In this document: positions 44,319 through 53,441 of the stretch, piece after piece
Layout of the letters: every line of letters starts with the position of its first letter
Position numbering within the stretch: the first letter of the stretch is position 1
From: Anaerolineaceae bacterium UBA6133
GTDB lineage: Bacteria > Chloroflexota > Anaerolineae > Anaerolineales > Anaerolineaceae
Reading direction: 5' to 3'
DNA: 64,000 bases
Assembly: GCA_002435825.1 (NCBI GenBank)
Contig: DIVL01000024.1
Coordinates: 1 to 64,000 of the forward strand
The notes under the pieces: generated by a model
What the model saw: the letters and a program-made list of their open reading frames with translations, nothing else
Databases searched by the model: none
Told to the model about the DNA's origin: nothing
Program-made: the position numbers and the translations under genes

Positions 44319-44936
44319 ATGATATACGAAGATGATGATGATTTAGACCTTAGTCCCAGTCTGACTGGCGATAATGGTTTTGATATCCCAGCGATCACAA
44401 GTTCTGTCAGCGAGATATTGAGAGCCATAGGTGAGGATCCTGAACGGGAAGGTTTGGTTCGCACACCTGAGCGCGTCGCTCGCGCTTATCAGGAGATTCT
44501 GGGAGGTTATCAGACCGATCCAATTCGACTGGTCAATGGCGCACTGTTCACAGTAGATTATGACGAAATGGTCATCGTGAAAGACATTGAATACTTTAGT
44601 CTATGTGAACATCACATGCTGCCATTTTTTGGCAGAGCTCACGTAGCATATGTGCCCAAGGGGAAAGTCCTTGGACTCTCGAAGATACCTCGAATTGTGG
44701 ACATGTATGCGCATAGATTGCAGGTACAGGAAAGAATGACCCAACAAATTGCCGAGTTCATCCAGGAGGTAATCAACCCCTGGGGGGTGGGCGTGGTTGT
44801 TGAAGGGCAGCATTTATGTATGATGATGCGGGGAATAAAAAAGGAACAAGCCAAAATGACCACTTCCGCCATGTTGGGCGGGTTCAGAAAGCGCCTGGAG
44901 ACCAGGATGGAGTTTTTGAACCGGATCTCAAACTAA
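44319..44936 (+). CDS. folE: GTP cyclohydrolase I
   Basis: FolE converts GTP to dihydroneopterin triphosphate, the first step to folate. ATG 44319 is preceded by CAGGAG and gives 205 residues; the frame is open to 44286. Conserved segments are [37 protein letters not shown] (zinc Cys and His) and [17 protein letters not shown]. It converges on folB with stop codons overlapping by 4 bases. Confidence 0.95.
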   Translation: MIYEDDDDLDLSPSLTGDNGFDIPAITSSVSEILRAIGEDPEREGLVRTPERVARAYQEILGGYQTDPIRLVNGALFTVDYDEMVIVKDIEYFSLCEHHMLPFFGRAHVAYVPKGKVLGLSKIPRIVDMYAHRLQVQERMTQQIAEFIQEVINPWGVGVVVEGQHLCMMMRGIKKEQAKMTTSAMLGGFRKRLETRMEFLNRISN

Positions 44937-45301
44937 GGATTGTCTGCGACTGCTTCCCGGTAGATTTCTACTCCAACACGAGATGTGTTGGCAACAAATT
45001 CAGGCTTTTCGATCCTGATTGTTAAGGCACTGACGCCAAACCTGGCAAGCAGCATCCTGGCAAGCTCATCAGCGAGGGCTTCAAGCGTGTAAAACTGCGT
45101 CTCTGCCACGCGGGCGGCAACGGATTTAGCCACGGATGAATAGCTGATAGTATCTTTGATGTCGTCGGTTATTCCCGCAGGCTTTAGATCTGTGAAGATT
45201 GTAATGTTAATTAACAGCGTTTGTGGTCGATCCCGTTCAGGAGGCTTGACCCCGATGATGCCAGTGGCTTTTAAATCTGTGATGACGATTTTATCCATCA
45301 A
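44933..45301 (-). CDS. folB: dihydroneopterin aldolase
   Basis: FolB cleaves dihydroneopterin to hydroxymethyl-dihydropterin and glycolaldehyde. Signatures are [14 protein letters not shown] at the start, [12 protein letters not shown] and the [13 protein letters not shown] glutamate. The 122-residue length is standard. AAAAGGAGG precedes the ATG. It follows the SDR gene by 8 bases as a two-gene operon. Confidence 0.94.
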   Translation of the reverse strand: MMDKIVITDLKATGIIGVKPPERDRPQTLLINITIFTDLKPAGITDDIKDTISYSSVAKSVAARVAETQFYTLEALADELARMLLARFGVSALTIRIEKPEFVANTSRVGVEIYREAVADNP

Positions 45302-45309
45302 GCCTCCTT

Positions 45310-46041
45310 TTAGATAAATTCGCCGCCATCAATCCGAATAACATGCCCAGTCATGAAATCCTGGCTGAGAATGTGGAGAACATTCTGGGCGACGATCTCC
45401 GGATTGCCGATGCGCTTTAACGGGATCTGTCGGTCTGCGACAACCTGCAAGTTTGCATGCTCATAGCCCTGCAAAGGCAACATGGTGCCGGGGGCGATAG
45501 CGTTGACCGTGATTTTTGGCGCCAGCTCGAGGGCGAACATAGCCGTTATTGTGTTGATAGCTTGTTTGGTGACCCGATAGCTAAAGTGGTCTGTTCCAGT
45601 CCGAAAAATCTTTCCATCACTGATGTTGATCACTCTCCCCTGCATATCCCGGGGAAGTTGGTTGGCAAAAGCTGAGATTAGCAGCCAGGGAGAAAATAGA
45701 TTGATATTAAAAACGCGATTGATTTTTTCCGCAGTTGCGGCTTTTCCGGGACCGGCAGGATAAATCCCGGCATTGTTGATCAAGATATCGATGTGACCAA
45801 ATTCATCGCAAACCCGATCCATCAGATCCTGGACATGAGAGATATCTTCCAGGTCATGCTGGAAGACGCGTGCCTTTCTGCCCAATTTATCAAGATCGGA
45901 TTTTACCTGAATGACTGATTCAACAGAGGAATTGTAGTGAAGTGCGAGATTGCAGCCAGCTTCACCTAGCGCGAACGCGATTGAACGCCCAAGGCGAATA
46001 CCGCTACCAGTAACTAAAGCATTTTTTCCTTTAAGGTCCAT
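45310..46041 (-). CDS. SDR reductase, FolM-like (dihydromonapterin/dihydrofolate reductase)
   Basis: FolM-type SDRs reduce dihydromonapterin or dihydrofolate. The protein has the pterin-reductase form of the cofactor motif (TGSGIRLGRSIA, with an Arg after GSGI), then NNAG, and a Tyr/Lys pair in SYRVTKQA, as in PTR1 and FolM. The 8-base gap to folB supports a pterin role. No folA gene is present in the window, so it might supply tetrahydrofolate. ATG 46041 is chosen for spacing to AAGAAGAG; 46047 is possible. Confidence 0.8.
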   Translation of the reverse strand: MDLKGKNALVTGSGIRLGRSIAFALGEAGCNLALHYNSSVESVIQVKSDLDKLGRKARVFQHDLEDISHVQDLMDRVCDEFGHIDILINNAGIYPAGPGKAATAEKINRVFNINLFSPWLLISAFANQLPRDMQGRVINISDGKIFRTGTDHFSYRVTKQAINTITAMFALELAPKITVNAIAPGTMLPLQGYEHANLQVVADRQIPLKRIGNPEIVAQNVLHILSQDFMTGHVIRIDGGEFI

Positions 46042-46117
46042 GTGCATCTCTTCTTTCTCAGATAGTTAATCTGTCTAAACTAATCCACCAATTTCAAGGC
46101 TGTGCCATAAGATTCAA

Positions 46118-46126
46118 TGGTAAAAT
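46118..46126 (+). promoter_or_regulatory. extended -10 promoter of tkt
   Basis: TGGTAAAAT lies 38 bases before ATG 46165, with TTGGAGGTC as ribosome binding site between. Confidence 0.65.
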
Positions 46127-46164
46127 TTTTCAACCCAAAACAAAAATCACCTTGGAGGTCGTAC

Positions 46165-48162
46165 ATGACAAAGATTAATTTGGAAAAGGCACTAAACACA
46201 ATCCGATTCCTTTCGGCTGACGGTGTACAAAAAGCGAATTCTGGCCATACTGGTTTGCCAATGGGTGCTGCAGCGCTTGCGTACACCCTTTTCATGCGCC
46301 ATATGAATTATAACCCAGTAGACCCTGCCTGGGTTAACCGAGATCGTTTTGTGCTTTCAGGCGGGCATGGTTCCATGCTGCTTTACAGCATGCTTCATCT
46401 GACCGGCTATGATGTTTCGCTGGAAGACCTGAAACAATTTCGTCAGTGGGGCTCCAGGACTCCCGGTCATCCCGAATGGGGACATACCCCCGGGGTGGAA
46501 ACAACTACAGGACCTCTCGGGCAGGGGTTTGCGACTGGAGTTGGGATGGCGATTGCTGAGCAGCATCTGGCAGCAATCTTCAACAAGCCTGACCACAAGA
46601 TTGTAGATCACTACATTTATGGCATCGTGACAGATGGTGACCTGATGGAAGGCATCAGCTCCGAAGCTGCATCGCTGGCTGGGCATCTAAAACTGGGAAA
46701 ACTGATCTACTTGTACGACGATAACAAGATCAGCATTGAGGGTCCCACAAGCCTGACCTTTACCGAAGACGTAGCAAAACGGTTTGAGGCTTACGGCTGG
46801 CATGTTTTGCGGGTAGCAGATGGAAATGATGTAGAAGCCATCGATGCTGCCGTTACTGAAGCCAAAAAAGATTTTCGTCCCTCGCTTATTCTTTGCCGCA
46901 CGATCATTGGTTATAGTCTGCCGACCAAAGCCAATACCGCTGGAATTCATGGTTCACCTGCTGGTAAGGACGAATTAGCCAAAGCCAAAGAGAATGTTGG
47001 TTGGCCGGTGGAACCGATGTTTTATATCCCCGAAGAAATTCTGGAACACTTCCGCTCACGACTGGAAGCCGGTAAGATAGCCCAGGATAAGTGGGCCAAG
47101 GATTACGAAGGCTACAAGACGGCTTATCCGGAGCTTGCCGCTGAGTTTGAACGCAGGCTTGACGGAAAACTACCCATGGGTTGGGAGAAGAATTTGCCAG
47201 TCTTCCCTGCAAGCGAAAAGGGGTTGGCTTCGCGTGAAGCCTCCGGCAAGGTCATCAATGCAATCAGCGCTGTGCTGCCCGAGTTGTTAGGCGGATCGGC
47301 AGACCTGGCACCCTCTGTAAAGACCTGGATGGATAAAGTGCCGGCATTCAGCCCTGAGACGCCTGAAGGACGGAACATCCATTTTGGGGTCAGGGAAATT
47401 TCCATGGGTGCCATCGGCAATGGTTTGCTGGTACACGGTGGGATCATTCCTTATGTGGCTACCTTCCTGGTGTTCTCTGATTACGCCAGGGGGTCGCTGC
47501 GTATAGCCTCTCTCTCCAAGATGGGCGTGGTTTGGGTGCTTACGCATGACTCTATCGCTGTTGGGGAAGATGGACCCACACATCAGCCAGTTGAACATGT
47601 CATGAGCTTAAGAATTATCCCCGAATTGGTTGTGTTGCGTCCTGGCGATGCCAACGAAGTCGTCGAATCCTGGAAGTACGCAATCGAACATCGCGACCGA
47701 CCGGTGGCTTTGATCTTGTCGAGACAGAACCTTCCTACATTTGACCGCAACGTCTGCAAACCGGCAAAGGGAGTCACAAAAGGCGGGTACATCCTCTACG
47801 AAACTGAAGAGGGAACGCCTGATATCATCCTGATGGCAACCGGTTCAGAGCTAAGCCTGGCTTTTGAAGCGGGAAAGAAACTCGAGAAACAAGGGCGTAA
47901 AGTAAGGGTTGTTTCCTTCCCAAGCTGGGAATTGTTTGAAAAGCAAACAAAGAAATACCAGCAATCCGTATTGCCCTCGGAAGTAAAACGGCGCGTCTCG
48001 ATTGAAGCAGGCGTAACAACCGGCTGGCAGAAATATGTTGGCTTTGAGGGTGTTGCGATTGGCATTGATGAATTTGGCAAGTGCGGACCTGGTGAGATCG
48101 TGTTGGAAAAATTCGGTTTCACGGTGGACAACGTCGTGAAAACAGCGCGTAAGCTGTTTTAG
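46165..48162 (+). CDS. tkt: transketolase
   Basis: Transketolase moves two-carbon units between sugar phosphates using thiamine diphosphate. ATG 46165 has GGAGG upstream; the longer frame to 46117 would add 16 residues. The 665 residues hold [16 protein letters not shown] (substrate His), [29 protein letters not shown], the ThDP-binding GDGDLMEG-like segment [14 protein letters not shown], and the Glu of [15 protein letters not shown]. It lies 17 bases before tal-pgi in a clear operon. Confidence 0.95.
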   Translation: MTKINLEKALNTIRFLSADGVQKANSGHTGLPMGAAALAYTLFMRHMNYNPVDPAWVNRDRFVLSGGHGSMLLYSMLHLTGYDVSLEDLKQFRQWGSRTPGHPEWGHTPGVETTTGPLGQGFATGVGMAIAEQHLAAIFNKPDHKIVDHYIYGIVTDGDLMEGISSEAASLAGHLKLGKLIYLYDDNKISIEGPTSLTFTEDVAKRFEAYGWHVLRVADGNDVEAIDAAVTEAKKDFRPSLILCRTIIGYSLPTKANTAGIHGSPAGKDELAKAKENVGWPVEPMFYIPEEILEHFRSRLEAGKIAQDKWAKDYEGYKTAYPELAAEFERRLDGKLPMGWEKNLPVFPASEKGLASREASGKVINAISAVLPELLGGSADLAPSVKTWMDKVPAFSPETPEGRNIHFGVREISMGAIGNGLLVHGGIIPYVATFLVFSDYARGSLRIASLSKMGVVWVLTHDSIAVGEDGPTHQPVEHVMSLRIIPELVVLRPGDANEVVESWKYAIEHRDRPVALILSRQNLPTFDRNVCKPAKGVTKGGYILYETEEGTPDIILMATGSELSLAFEAGKKLEKQGRKVRVVSFPSWELFEKQTKKYQQSVLPSEVKRRVSIEAGVTTGWQKYVGFEGVAIGIDEFGKCGPGEIVLEKFGFTVDNVVKTARKLF

Positions 48163-48179
48163 AAAACAGGAGTGAAATA

Positions 48180-50930
48180 ATGAACCGATCTGAATCTTTA
48201 AAACAAGCTGGACAATCAGTCTGGTACGACAACATAGAACGCGGAATGTTGGTAGATGGCGAAATGGCGCGCATGATCAAAGATGGAGAAGTATATGGAG
48301 TAACCTCCAACCCCAGCATCTTCGAGAAATCCATCAGCAGCAGTGCGGCTTATGACGACACCCTGCAATCCATGGCATGGGCAGGTCTGAGCAAAGAACA
48401 AATCTATCTTGAGCTGGTTCGCGAGGACATCCAGGCGGCAGCAGACCTTTTTCTGCCTGTATTCGAAGCCACTGATGGCATGGATGGCATGGTAAGCGTT
48501 GAGATCAACCCGCTGCTCGCTTATGAAGTTGAGAAATCGATCGAAGATGGTCGTGCTTTGTGGGCTCAGATGAACCGCAAGAATGTCCTGATCAAAGTGC
48601 CTGCCACCAAAGCCGGTCTACCGGTGATCGAGGCACTGATAAGCGAAGGCATTAATGTCAACGCGACCCTGATTTTTTCTATTCCCAGGTACCTTGAAGT
48701 GATGGAGGCTTACCTTTCTGGCCTGGAAAAACGCCTGGAAAAAGATCTTCCGATAGATCACATTGCCAGTGTGGCATCCTTCTTCGTCTCCCGGATCGAT
48801 AGTCTGGTGGACAGCCGCCTGGAAGAGTATCTTGACGCTAATCCCCAGGCAGCGGACCAGGTGGGTGCATTTACCGGCAAGATTGCCGTTGACAACGCTC
48901 GGCTGGCTTACCAGGAATTCCTGAAGTTCTTTGCGACAGAACGATTTGAGAAGCTAAAGCAATACGGCGCCCGGGTACAGCGACCGCTGTGGGCATCAAC
49001 AGGCACCAAGAACAAAGCCTATTCCGACACACTTTATGTGGATGAATTGGTGGCTCCAGACAGTGTCAATACTATTCCCCCTGCGACTTTGAGCGCGTTT
49101 CTAGACCATGGGAGCACCGAGCTGCGCATCAAACAAGATTTGGAGCGGGCAACCGACAACTTTAATATTCTCCCGGACTTTGGTTTTGACTTCCTGCGGA
49201 TAGCGCAGGAACTTGAAGACGACGGAGTGGAAAAGTTCAAACAGGCTTACATCTCACTTCTGGAAACAATTGAAACCAAACGAGCTGCCTTTAAGGCAGA
49301 GCTTGCTGACCTGGGGGATCCAGTCCGTGCTGCGGTAAAAAAAGCCGCGGATGAGATTTTTGTTGGCAGCTTGTTTGACCATGAGCCCTCCTTCTGGACA
49401 AAAGATGAGTCAGGACATGAAGAAATCAGGCAACGTTTGGGTTGGCTGAGCTTGCCCGGGCAACAAATCTCGATTATCGAAGAGCTGACAGCTTTGAAGG
49501 AAAAACTGCTTTCTGAGGGGTACGAGCATGCCTTTGTGCTCGGTATGGGCGGCTCCTCCCTGGCTCCGGAAGTGATGAGCCAGGCGATTGCGCCTGTGAG
49601 TGGAAAAGGTCTTAAACTTCAAATCATCGACACCACCAGCCCCGATGAGATTGCGTTCCGATTGCGCGGTGTCGATCTGAAGAAAACATTCTTCATTGTC
49701 TCGAGCAAAAGTGGCGGAACCAGCGAGACTATGTCGGCTATGAAGTACTTCTGGGCGGAATTGGAAAACCTTGATCCTGAAAATGTCGGCAAGCATTTTG
49801 TGGCTATCACGGACCCGAACACCTCACTGCAGGATCTGGCTTACCGAAAAGGTTTTCGCAAGGTGTTTAATGCCCGCCCGGACGTCGGCGGACGCTACTC
49901 GGTGTTTACCCACTTTGGGCTGGTGCCGGCCGCGGTGATGGGCATCGATCTGCAAAAAATGCTTGGACAAGGCAATGCCTCTGACCTCCAAAGCCGCAAA
50001 AACGTGCCATATCCGGCTAATCCCAACCTGATGCTGGGCTTGGTGCTGGGTGAGGCTGCAAAGCGCGGAAAAGACAAATTAACCTTCATTGCTGAAGGTT
50101 TTGCAGGCAGCCTGGTGCCGTGGCTTGAGCAGTTAACTGCTGAAAGCAGCGGTAAAGAGGGTAAGGGGATTCTGCCAATCGAGAATGAACCTGTTTTGCA
50201 GGGACAGAGCTATCCCGAGGATAGGATTTTCGTCTACTTCAAAACCGACGGGAGCAAAGCTGATCTCACGGAAGTGTTGAAACAGGCGGGGCATGTCGTT
50301 CTGACGATTGCCATCCCGGAACCGTATGCGCTTGCCAAAGAGTTTTATCGCTGGGAATATGCTACGGCAATTGCATGCGCGGTGCTGCAACTGAATGCAT
50401 TTGACCAACCGAATGTGCAACTGAGCAAAAGCATTGCCAAAGACGTGATCAGCGCCTACCAGAAGAACGGTAAACTGGAAGACGGAGAGCCGATCTGGGA
50501 AAACGAAAAGGCGATTGTTTATGGCTTTAGAGACGAAGAAGCGTTAAAGGAAACTGAACTCGCGGCGTTACTGTTAGCCTATGCCAGGACGGTTCCAGAA
50601 AAAGGTTACGTCGTTCTTAGCGGATTTGTTCCACGGATTGAAGAGAATTTCGAATTTCTTCAGGCTTTACGGGGCAAGATTCTGAACACTGTAAACAAAG
50701 CGACCACGCTTGGCTTTGGGCCGCGCTTCTTGCATTCCACCGGGCAGCTACACAAGGGTGGTCAGCCTGGCGGACTGTTTATCCACTTCACCAAAGATGC
50801 CGAACTGGATTTTGAGATCCCTGGCGAAGGAATGAGCTTTGGCACCCTGCAAAGAGCTCAGGCTTTGGGAGACTTGCAGGCACTGGTGCAAAAAGATCGG
50901 AACGCCCTCAGGGTCCACCTGAAGAGTTAA
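48180..50930 (+). CDS. bifunctional transaldolase / glucose-6-phosphate isomerase
   Basis: The 916-residue protein fuses a transaldolase (about 1-365: DGEVYGVTSNPSIFEKSI, Schiff-base lysine in NVLIKVPATKAGLPVI) to a phosphoglucose isomerase (about 385-916: LGMGGSSLAPEV, SSKSGGTSETMS, VGGRYSVFTHFGLVP). The combination links the two ends of the pentose phosphate and glycolytic branches and is known in several bacterial groups. ATG 48180 follows AGGAGTG. It ends at a terminator. Confidence 0.94.
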   Translation: MNRSESLKQAGQSVWYDNIERGMLVDGEMARMIKDGEVYGVTSNPSIFEKSISSSAAYDDTLQSMAWAGLSKEQIYLELVREDIQAAADLFLPVFEATDGMDGMVSVEINPLLAYEVEKSIEDGRALWAQMNRKNVLIKVPATKAGLPVIEALISEGINVNATLIFSIPRYLEVMEAYLSGLEKRLEKDLPIDHIASVASFFVSRIDSLVDSRLEEYLDANPQAADQVGAFTGKIAVDNARLAYQEFLKFFATERFEKLKQYGARVQRPLWASTGTKNKAYSDTLYVDELVAPDSVNTIPPATLSAFLDHGSTELRIKQDLERATDNFNILPDFGFDFLRIAQELEDDGVEKFKQAYISLLETIETKRAAFKAELADLGDPVRAAVKKAADEIFVGSLFDHEPSFWTKDESGHEEIRQRLGWLSLPGQQISIIEELTALKEKLLSEGYEHAFVLGMGGSSLAPEVMSQAIAPVSGKGLKLQIIDTTSPDEIAFRLRGVDLKKTFFIVSSKSGGTSETMSAMKYFWAELENLDPENVGKHFVAITDPNTSLQDLAYRKGFRKVFNARPDVGGRYSVFTHFGLVPAAVMGIDLQKMLGQGNASDLQSRKNVPYPANPNLMLGLVLGEAAKRGKDKLTFIAEGFAGSLVPWLEQLTAESSGKEGKGILPIENEPVLQGQSYPEDRIFVYFKTDGSKADLTEVLKQAGHVVLTIAIPEPYALAKEFYRWEYATAIACAVLQLNAFDQPNVQLSKSIAKDVISAYQKNGKLEDGEPIWENEKAIVYGFRDEEALKETELAALLLAYARTVPEKGYVVLSGFVPRIEENFEFLQALRGKILNTVNKATTLGFGPRFLHSTGQLHKGGQPGGLFIHFTKDAELDFEIPGEGMSFGTLQRAQALGDLQALVQKDRNALRVHLKS

Positions 50931-50945
50931 TTTGATTTGTTAGTG

Positions 50946-50983
50946 AAAGGCGGTGGTTTGTGAGCCACTGCCTTTTATTTTTA
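50946..50983 (+). terminator. rho-independent terminator after tal-pgi
   Basis: AAAGGCGGTGG (50946-50956) pairs with CCACTGCCTTT (50965-50975), including one G-T pair, followed by a T-rich tail. Confidence 0.9.
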
Positions 50984-51027
50984 ATCGGTGGGTAAACCCA
51001 CGATCAGAACACCAGGAAGAATCATTG

Positions 51028-51033
51028 TATAAT
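51028..51033 (+). promoter_or_regulatory. -10 box of the ruvX-mltG-ppgK unit
   Basis: TATAAT precedes the ruvX TTG start by 35 bases. The predicted transcript would start near 51040, which excludes the TTG at 51036 as the start codon. Confidence 0.5.
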
Positions 51034-51068
51034 TTTTGAAATTGACTGACAAGAAATGGATCGTAGAA

Positions 51069-51503
51069 TTGAAAATCCTCGGAATTGACCACGGAAATGT
51101 GAGAATTGGGATCGCGATCAGCGATGAGAGCGGCAGTTTTGCGCGACCGCTGTCCATCATCACGCATGTTTCCAGGGCGAAAGATGCGCAGGAAATCTGC
51201 AGGCTTGGTGAGGAAGAGGGCTGCGGCATGATCGTTGTTGGGATCCCCTACGATTCTGACGGTGGGGAAGGTCCCAGGGCACGATCAGTGCTGCGTTTTG
51301 TGGAGCAATTAAGGTCTATCAGCCCTATCCCGGTAAGGACTTGGGATGAGTCTTTTTCAACTCAAAATATGATTGCTACCAGCGTGGAAATGAAAAGGAG
51401 TCGCAGCTCACGAAGACAAGCGCTGGACGATAAGGCTGCGGCATTGATCCTGCAAAGTTTTCTGGATCACTGCGCGCGAACTCCTGAGGATGAAAGTGCC
51501 TGA
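51069..51503 (+). CDS. ruvX: RuvX/YqgF, pre-16S rRNA nuclease-like protein
   Basis: The family completes 5' maturation of 16S rRNA and has an RNase H fold. The protein starts KILGIDHGNVRIGIAISD with the first catalytic Asp, then IVVGIPYDSDGGEGPRA, TWDESFST with a catalytic Glu, and the C-terminal DDKAAALILQSFLD. The frame opens at TTG 51036, but alignment with the family start and the -10 position point to TTG 51069, giving 144 residues. It overlaps mltG by 8 bases. Confidence 0.88.
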   Translation: MKILGIDHGNVRIGIAISDESGSFARPLSIITHVSRAKDAQEICRLGEEEGCGMIVVGIPYDSDGGEGPRARSVLRFVEQLRSISPIPVRTWDESFSTQNMIATSVEMKRSRSSRRQALDDKAAALILQSFLDHCARTPEDESA

Positions 51504-52623
51504 AAAACGCAAGTCCATTTTCCCCCTCATTTTTCTGCTTCTGGCAATAGCGCTGGCAGCAGGCTTATTCTATGTGAATTACAAGACAAGGGAAATTTAC
51601 GGTTTTCCGGGCGAATCTTTGAGCTCAATTTCTGCCTTGAAGCATGGTTTTGTGCTTTTCCAGGGCAGGGAAAAGATGTTAGCCACTTCGCCTGGCAGTG
51701 GACTATTGGAAGAAAAAGTAACAGTCGAAACGGATCAATCAATCCAACAACTTTGCGAAACTTTGGAGAAAAGAGAGCTGGTCGAATCCGCGAGCCTGAC
51801 CTGTACCTACCTGATCTATTCGGGCAAGGATCGCAACATTCAGCCCGGCAACTACACTGTCCCAATGGGCTTAAACGCGATCGATGTTGCGGATATGATC
51901 TCTGATGTTACCAGGCGCGACAAACAGTTCACAATTTTCCCCGGCTGGCGTCTGGAAGAATTTGCAGCGATGATCGATGGGTTGGGTTTATCCTTCAGTG
52001 CGGCAGACTTCCTCACACTTGCCACTGCGCCCCAGGAAACTTACAGGGAGCAGCTGCAGATCCCGCCATGGATGACTCTTGAGGGCTATTTCTTTCCAGG
52101 TATTTACAGCATGAAGCCTGATATCTCACTTGAGGATTTGGTTGCCGAAATATTAGCACGCTTTACGACAATGGTCTTGACAGAAGATTTTGAAAAAGAT
52201 TTACAAAGCAGCGGCTTGACGCTACATCAAGCCATCACGATGGCATCAATAATCCAACGAGAAACCCTTGCTGAAGAAGAAATGCCTATCATTGCTTCGG
52301 TTTTCTACAACCGCCTGGCGATTGGAATGCAGCTTGAGACCGATCCAACTGTGCAATATGCGCTGGGTTATGATGCGCAGAAGAACACGTGGTGGAAAAG
52401 TCCGTTGACTTTTACCGATATAGAGGTAAATTCGCCATATAATACATATCGTAATCCGGGCTTGCCACCAGGACCAATTTCAAACCCGAGTCTGGCTGCG
52501 CTAAAAGCTGCTGTGGCTCCAGCAGTAACTGATTACCTTTTTTTTAGAGCCAAATGTGACGGCAGTTTGACACATAATTTTTCAAGAAATTATGAAGAAC
52601 ACTTGAATTTTGGGTGTGACTAA
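51496..52623 (+). CDS. mltG: endolytic transglycosylase MltG
   Basis: MltG cuts nascent glycan strands and releases them from the membrane. One N-terminal transmembrane segment (about 8-27) is followed by LysM-like and YceG domains, with the catalytic Glu in MASIIQRETLAEEEMP and the conserved ETDPTVQYALG. GTG 51496 is six bases after GAGG and is preferred over ATG 51490, where that site would abut the codon. The product is 375 residues. ppgK follows at 10 bases. Confidence 0.92.
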   Translation: MPEKRKSIFPLIFLLLAIALAAGLFYVNYKTREIYGFPGESLSSISALKHGFVLFQGREKMLATSPGSGLLEEKVTVETDQSIQQLCETLEKRELVESASLTCTYLIYSGKDRNIQPGNYTVPMGLNAIDVADMISDVTRRDKQFTIFPGWRLEEFAAMIDGLGLSFSAADFLTLATAPQETYREQLQIPPWMTLEGYFFPGIYSMKPDISLEDLVAEILARFTTMVLTEDFEKDLQSSGLTLHQAITMASIIQRETLAEEEMPIIASVFYNRLAIGMQLETDPTVQYALGYDAQKNTWWKSPLTFTDIEVNSPYNTYRNPGLPPGPISNPSLAALKAAVAPAVTDYLFFRAKCDGSLTHNFSRNYEEHLNFGCD

Positions 52624-52633
52624 AGGAGGAGAG

Positions 52634-53383
52634 ATGCAGGTATTAGGAATTGATATCGGGGGATCAGCGACAAAAGGCGCGATCGTGGACACTGAGACGG
52701 GTTTATTGGTTTCTGAACGGGTTCGGATTGCCTATAAGACCATCAAGGAACCAGCAGTTATTGTTAAAAGCATCAATAAGATCAAGAAAGAACTCAATTA
52801 TGAAGGTCCCATTGGCGCGGGTTTCCCCGGTGTGGTGAAACATGGTCAGATTTTTACATCTGCCAATCTTCACAAGGACTGGATCGGTAAGAACCTGGAA
52901 ACTATGGTCACGGAAAAAACCGGGCAGCCGGCTGTAGTCTTAAACGACGCGGACGCTGCCGGCTTTGCTGAGATGCGCTTTGGGGACGAGGCACTGAGGC
53001 AATACGATGTGGTGATGTTCCTGACGATTGGAACAGGGCTTGGCACTGCCATATTTGTGGAAGGCAAGTTGATGCCAAACACAGAACTCGGTCATATTGA
53101 TATCCGCGGAAAGGAAGCGGAGCATCGTGCTTCCGCAGCGATCAAAACGAAGGAGAAACTGTCCTGGAAACAGTGGGCGTCCCGTTTTAACAACGTTTTG
53201 CTAACCTATGAAGCCCTACTAAACCCGGAAATCTTTGTTCTTGGTGGCGGTATCAGCAGCGATTTTGAAAAATATTCAAAGTATTTGACAACCGAAGCCC
53301 CGGTTGTGGCCGCCAAGTTGCAAAATTTGGCAGGCATCGTGGGTGCCGCGATGGCAGCTCACGAGAAGTATTCTCAAGGATAA
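52634..53383 (+). CDS. ppgK: polyphosphate glucokinase
   Basis: PpgK phosphorylates glucose using polyphosphate and often ATP. It is a ROK-fold protein with LGIDIGGSATKGAIVD (phosphate 1), GAGFPGVV, NDADAAGFAEMRFG, TIGTGLGTAIF and LGHIDIRGKEAEHRAS, the PpgK-type segment. The 249 residues match. ATG 52634 follows AAAGGAGGAG. The actual phosphoryl donor is inferred from the family. It supplies glucose-6-phosphate beside Tal-Pgi, GlgA and MalQ. Confidence 0.93.
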   Translation: MQVLGIDIGGSATKGAIVDTETGLLVSERVRIAYKTIKEPAVIVKSINKIKKELNYEGPIGAGFPGVVKHGQIFTSANLHKDWIGKNLETMVTEKTGQPAVVLNDADAAGFAEMRFGDEALRQYDVVMFLTIGTGLGTAIFVEGKLMPNTELGHIDIRGKEAEHRASAAIKTKEKLSWKQWASRFNNVLLTYEALLNPEIFVLGGGISSDFEKYSKYLTTEAPVVAAKLQNLAGIVGAAMAAHEKYSQG

Positions 53384-53385
53384 AA

Positions 53386-53424
53386 AAAAAAGAGGCTGAC
53401 TTTTTTCCGGTCAGCCTCTTTTTT
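53386..53424. terminator. bidirectional terminator between ppgK and malQ
   Basis: AAAAGAGGCTGAC (53388-53400) pairs with GTCAGCCTCTTTT (53410-53422), flanked by A-runs on the left and T-runs on the right, so both converging genes are served. Confidence 0.93.
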
Positions 53425-53441
53425 GATTCTAAAATCAACTG

